The notes below the pieces were generated by a model, which was not told the DNA's origin, did no database searches, and saw nothing but the letters and a program-made list of their open reading frames with translations. Made by a program: the position numbers and the translations under genes. A stretch of DNA of 9,220 bases, from NCBI GenBank assembly GCA_005239945.1, contig SBAY01000123.1, forward strand, positions 1-9,220. Reading direction: 5' to 3'. Shown piece after piece: positions 6,266 through 9,220 of the stretch. This stretch comes from Nitrospira sp. (GTDB lineage: Bacteria > UBA9089 > CG2-30-40-21 > SBAY01). The first letter of the stretch is position 1, and every line of letters begins with the position of its first letter.

Positions 6266-7984
6266 ATGGATTTACAAATATTGCGACATTCAACTGCTCA
6301 CATCATGGCACAGGCAGTTTGTGCACTTTATCCAGGGACTAAGTTAGGCATTGGACCTGCAATCGAAGAAGGGTTTTACTATGATTTTGACCTGCCCTCT
6401 CCAATCTCACCTGAAGACTTACCTGAAATAGAGGCTAAAATGGAGGAGATTATTCATGCCGATTTGCCTTTTGAAAAACAGGTCATGGCTAAAGATGAGG
6501 CAAGAAAATTCTTCCAGGAAAGAAATGAAATTTACAAGGTAGAACTTTTAGACGAAATTGAGGATGAGACGGTTACTCTTTATCAACAGGGTGAATTTAT
6601 TGACCTTTGTCGCGGACCCCATGTGGAAAACACCGGAGTAATCAAGACATTTAAACTTATTTCCATTGCCGGTGCATATTGGCGCGGTAATAAAAAAAAT
6701 CCTATGCTTACCAGAATCTATGGCACCTGCTTCGAAACAAAACAGGAGCTGGATAACTACCTTTTTAGATTAGAGGAAGCAAAAAGAAGAGACCATCGCA
6801 AAATCGGTAAAGAACTGAAGCTATTCGATATTTATGAAGAGGTAGGTCCTGGATTGATTTACTACCATCCTAAGGGAGCAATTATTCGTGAGGAGATATG
6901 TACCTTTTTACGCAAAGAACATACCAAAAGAGACTATTTTGAAGTGATTACTCCTCATATTGCCAGGATTGATTTATGGCAGACCTCTGGCCATTGTGAT
7001 TATTATAAAGACAATATGTATTTTATGGAGGTTGATGAAAATCCCTATGTGCTTAAACCAATGAATTGCCCGGGACATATCTTAATCTATAAAAGTCAAA
7101 CCAGAAGTTACAAAGAACTACCACTAAGATATTTTGAATTAGGCACGGTCTATCGCTATGAGCGAAGTGGGGTATTGCATGGTTTGTTGCGTGTGCGGGG
7201 ATTTACACAGGATGATGCCCATATTTTTTGTCGGCCTGATCAACTAAAAGATGAGATATGCAAAGTGATAGAATTTGCCTCTTCTATGCTGACAACCTTT
7301 GGATTCAAGGAGTATGATATCTATCTTTCTACTCGTCCGGAGAAATATGTCGGCACAGAGGACATTTGGAATGAGGCAACATTAGCCCTGGCTACTGCCT
7401 TAGAAAACAAGGGATTAAAATATACCATAGATGAAGGAGAAGGGGTTTTTTATGGACCCAAAATTGATATTAAACTAAAGGATGCCCTTGGGCGGGCATG
7501 GCAAGGACCTACTATTCAGGTGGATTTCAATCTGCCGCAACGATTTAATGTTACTTATGTCGGGGCAGATGGTAATGAATGTCAACCAGTAATGATTCAT
7601 CGTGTAGTTTTGGGAAGTCTTGAACGATTTTTAGGGGCATTGCTCGAACATTATGCCGGTGCATTCCCTGTCTGGCTTTGTCCAATTCAAGTGATGATTA
7701 TGACTATTGCCGACCGACATATCCCTTATGCAAGACAGATTGAAGAACAACTATTGGAAAAAGGGGTGCGGGTTAAATTAGATAGTCGAAATGAAAAGGT
7801 AGGATTCAAAATCCGTGAGGCAGAAACACTTCATAAAGTCCCCTATATGTTAATTATTGGGGATAAAGAGGTAGAAGCAGAAAAGGTCTCTGTCCGTAAA
7901 AGAGGAAATAGGGATTCAGGACAACTTTCCTTAAAAGAGGTTACTGATAATTTAATCAAAGAGATAAAAGAAAAAATCTGTTGA
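6266..7984 (+). CDS. thrS: Threonyl-tRNA synthetase lacking the TGS domain
   Basis: It charges tRNA-Thr with threonine in the cytoplasm and edits Ser-tRNA-Thr. The 572-aa protein begins directly in the editing domain. Its metal-type residues are His8 and His12 (HSTAH) and Cys115 and His119 (CRGPH). The class II core follows: motif 2 Arg297 (VYRYE) and motif 3 Arg454 (GSLERF). The zinc ligands Cys268 (MNCPGH), His319 (DDAH) and His445 (MIHR) keep exactly the spacing of E. coli Cys334/His385/His511. The anticodon-binding domain spans about 470-572. E. coli ThrRS (642 aa) has an extra N-terminal TGS domain of about 60 residues. None is encoded here, because an in-frame stop at 6251 and tRNA-Val lie upstream. 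AAAGG (6256-6260) is five bases before the ATG. No T-box is seen. Confidence 0.97.
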   Translation: MDLQILRHSTAHIMAQAVCALYPGTKLGIGPAIEEGFYYDFDLPSPISPEDLPEIEAKMEEIIHADLPFEKQVMAKDEARKFFQERNEIYKVELLDEIEDETVTLYQQGEFIDLCRGPHVENTGVIKTFKLISIAGAYWRGNKKNPMLTRIYGTCFETKQELDNYLFRLEEAKRRDHRKIGKELKLFDIYEEVGPGLIYYHPKGAIIREEICTFLRKEHTKRDYFEVITPHIARIDLWQTSGHCDYYKDNMYFMEVDENPYVLKPMNCPGHILIYKSQTRSYKELPLRYFELGTVYRYERSGVLHGLLRVRGFTQDDAHIFCRPDQLKDEICKVIEFASSMLTTFGFKEYDIYLSTRPEKYVGTEDIWNEATLALATALENKGLKYTIDEGEGVFYGPKIDIKLKDALGRAWQGPTIQVDFNLPQRFNVTYVGADGNECQPVMIHRVVLGSLERFLGALLEHYAGAFPVWLCPIQVMIMTIADRHIPYARQIEEQLLEKGVRVKLDSRNEKVGFKIREAETLHKVPYMLIIGDKEVEAEKVSVRKRGNRDSGQLSLKEVTDNLIKEIKEKIC

Positions 7985-8009
7985 CATTCTGATAAAGATA
8001 TGATATTTT
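7981..8009 (+). promoter_or_regulatory. Possible infC promoter overlapping the thrS stop
   Basis: TTGACA at 7981-7986 contains the thrS stop TGA (7982-7984). Seventeen bases later comes TATTTT (8004-8009), a weak 4/6 -10. A TATGAT at 7999-8004 is a better hexamer but only 12 bases away. If used, it would give infC its own transcript with a leader of about 60 nt. Confidence 0.4.
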
Positions 8010-8012
8010 AAT

Positions 8013-8061
8013 AATTAACAATTATCATTTAACAATTATTAATTGATAATTATTAATTAAA
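8013..8061. repeat. Seven-copy AATT-heptamer tract in the infC leader
   Basis: Seven consecutive 7-bp units in perfect register: AATTAAC, AATTATC, ATTTAAC, AATTATT, AATTGAT, AATTATT, AATTAAA. It ends at the Shine-Dalgarno of infC. AATTATCA (8020-8027) and TGATAATT (8044-8051) are complementary, so the leader can fold weakly. Confidence 0.85.
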
Positions 8062-8079
8062 AAGGGGTGATGTGTAATT
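8062..8079 (+). promoter_or_regulatory. Shine-Dalgarno and AUU start of infC
   Basis: The sequence AAGGGGTGAT (8062-8071) resembles the extended anti-SD complement AAGGAGGTGAT. The ATT at 8077-8079 follows at normal spacing and opens the IF3 frame. An in-frame stop (TGA 8068-8070) lies just upstream. No ATG, GTG or TTG occurs in frame before the ATG at 8161. Confidence 0.8.
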
Positions 8080-8631
8080 ACTAAAACAATTAAGGTTAAT
8101 AAAAGAATTCGAGCCAGAGAGGTTCGAGTAATAAGTAGTGACGGAGAACAAATAGGGGTTATGCCATTAGACAAGGCGTTGGAATTGGCTATGGAACAGG
8201 GGTTAGATTTAGTAGAAGTATCTCCGGACCCCAATCTGCCTGTGTGTAAATTAATGGATTTTGGTAAATATCTCTTTGAACAGAAAAAAAAAGACAAGGA
8301 TAGAAAGAAAAAGCAAAAGGTGGTTCAGGTAAAAGAAATAATGATGCGCCCCCATATCGAAGAGCATGATTATCAATTTAAGACCAAAAATGCACACAGA
8401 TTTTTAGAGAGAGGGAATAAGGTTAAAATAACTATGAGTTTTCGAGGTAGAGAAATGGCACATACAGAATTTGGACAAAAGACACTGGATAGATTAGCCG
8501 AGGATTCAAAGGAAATATCAACCATAGAAATGCCACCAAAATTAGAGGGTAAGCATATCATAATGGTTTTAGCACCCATGAAGAAGATCGCTAATCGGTC
8601 ATTGGTAACTGGTAATCAGATGACTAAGTAA
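8077..8631 (+). CDS. infC: Translation initiation factor IF-3 (AUU start)
   Basis: IF3 binds the 30S subunit, prevents premature 50S joining and checks the start codon. Beginning at ATT 8077 the protein is 184 aa, close to E. coli IF3 (180). The N-domain runs from VNKRIRAREVRVI (9-21) through LVEVSPDPNLPVCKLMDFGKYLFE. A Lys-rich linker (QKKKDKDRKKKQKV) follows, then the C-domain with VKEIMMRP, KVKITMSFRGREMAH and IIMVLAPMKK. Starting instead at the first ATG (8161) would remove 28 conserved residues. AUU initiation is the known basis of IF3 autoregulation in E. coli, because IF3 discriminates against non-AUG starts. The last 14 residues (IANRSLVTGNQMTK) exceed the normal end and come from a heptamer tract. 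It follows thrS by 92 bp. The usual rpmI-rplT genes do not follow. Confidence 0.94.
   Translation: MTKTIKVNKRIRAREVRVISSDGEQIGVMPLDKALELAMEQGLDLVEVSPDPNLPVCKLMDFGKYLFEQKKKDKDRKKKQKVVQVKEIMMRPHIEEHDYQFKTKNAHRFLERGNKVKITMSFRGREMAHTEFGQKTLDRLAEDSKEISTIEMPPKLEGKHIIMVLAPMKKIANRSLVTGNQMTK
8594..8621. repeat. Heptamer tract encoding the IF3 C-terminal tail
   Basis: ATCGGTC, ATTGGTA, ACTGGTA and ATCAGAT in 7-bp register, wholly within the infC reading frame and beyond the conserved end of IF3. Confidence 0.7.
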
Positions 8632-8938
8632 CATTTTAGTTATCTGAAGGTATGTAAGAAAGGGGAAAGAAAGAAGAGAGGAGATAGAGAAAGGGTTACC
8701 ATCTCTTTTGGATTAATGTTATTCACTTTCTCACTCGTTAGATTGTGTGAAAACCCTAAAATCGAATATTAATACCACAAAATGTAGTCATTTTATCTTA
8801 TTTAAGCACTGGATATTGCAGTCAAAGGATAACAAAATCGACTTTTCACCCAGTCTGTCGTTAAACACATACGCAAAAATTCAAGTTAGTAATATTGTTG
8901 CGTCCATTTACAACTTTCGATTTATCAGGCAATACAAA
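8632..8938. other. Intergenic stretch without a supported gene
   Basis: After the infC stop there is a purine-rich run (about 8657-8694) and then AT-rich sequence. I see no ribosomal protein L35 or L20 sequence, no tRNA and no clear terminator. A 67-codon frame from a GTG at 8747 has no ribosome-binding site and no recognisable composition. The stretch may be decayed mobile DNA. Confidence 0.5.
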
Positions 8939-9220
8939 GGGTGCATATAAAATTTGTGGGTAATACTTTACTATTTGAACCAGACCGGATTTTACCCTTT
9001 ATGGTTTCATTAGAAGCAGGAGGAATAAAATGCTAAAGCATTAAATCCAAACTAAAGCCTACTAACCAGAGTAAAGACTATTACCCTGTTTTGAAGCATG
9101 CCCTAATTTTTAATTTCTCATTACCCATTTTACAATTTACAGTTATTTATAATGAAAAACTTGCAGTTGGCTGAACAGTTACCTTTTTGGACACTTTACC
9201 CACAAATTTTACACGCACCC
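8939..9220. mobile_element. 282-bp MITE-like element with 25-bp terminal inverted repeats
   Basis: The left terminus is 8939-8963 (begins GGGTGCATATAAAATTTG, ends GTGGGTAA). The right terminus, 9196-9220, is its complement at 23/25 positions. The interior has no transposase. It contains a Shine-Dalgarno-like AGGAGG followed by ATG and only three more codons (9030-9044), an AATGCT/AGCATT hairpin, a heptamer tract and an IS66-like end at 9169-9182. The GTGTAAAATTT-like terminus recalls IS256-type ends, but only loosely. A target duplication cannot be tested because the window stops at the last base of the right repeat. Confidence 0.7.
9103..9144. repeat. Degenerate heptamer tract
   Basis: CTAATTT, TTAATTT, CTCATTA, CCCATTT, TACAATT and TACAGTT in 7-bp register, inside the 282-bp element. 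It is less regular than the infC-leader tract. Confidence 0.55.

Noticed and set aside
8747..8950. 67-codon frame starting at GTG
   Set aside because: No Shine-Dalgarno, low-complexity composition, and it runs into the terminal repeat of the 282-bp element.
9001..9044. AGGAGG followed by ATG, and a short protein-like frame (FEPDRILPFMVSLEAGGIKC)
   Set aside because: It ends after a few codons, and the longer frame is only about 25 residues. It could be a gene relic but cannot be assigned.

Overview
The window reads as an AT-rich bacterial chromosome fragment from an uncultured lineage. Both strands carry genes, house-keeping translation genes sit beside secreted and lipid-anchored proteins, and the gaps are full of short non-autonomous repeats. 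A Ca-binding FG-GAP propeller protein, lipoproteins and a SurA-type N-domain suggest a diderm (candidate-phylum type). I cannot name the phylum from this sequence.

Layout. Positions 1-173 hold an inverted repeat downstream of a leftward pair of genes: a lipoprotein with TPR repeats (2521-2955) and a secreted FG-GAP/VCBS protein (174 to about 2417). The junction of these two genes is a degenerate 7/8-bp repeat tract. Positions 2956-3393 are the intergenic region ahead of the rightward genes. It contains a 206-bp MITE-like element with a perfect 8-bp target duplication and a near-consensus sigma-70 promoter for a GT4 glycosyltransferase (to 4599). Next come a second promoter and a related 196-bp element lying in the presumed 5' leader of a lipoprotein that resembles a SurA/PpiC N-domain without the isomerase domain (4897-5475). 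A single-domain, C-terminally cut mazG (5494-5916) follows, its end lying inside a long palindromic element. Then come tRNA-Cys(GCA), tRNA-Val(GAC), thrS lacking the TGS domain (6266-7984), and infC. infC should begin at an AUU codon at 8077, 28 codons upstream of the first in-frame ATG. Positions 8632-9220 contain no gene I can support. They hold a 282-bp element with 25-bp terminal inverted repeats whose right end is the last base of the window.

How it works together. From about 4897 to 8631 the rightward genes are mostly translation and nucleotide-pool functions (mazG, two tRNAs, thrS, infC). The thrS-infC order is a common bacterial arrangement, but the usual rpmI-rplT do not follow. The glycosyltransferase stands alone behind its own promoter.

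The most unusual property is the repeat biology. Two elements have GTAA-starting ends and 8-bp duplications, as expected for IS66-type transposition in trans. There is also a long palindrome, a 282-bp element, and several tracts of degenerate heptamers or octamers with different consensus words. Three of these tracts run into coding sequence and appear to have supplied protein termini.
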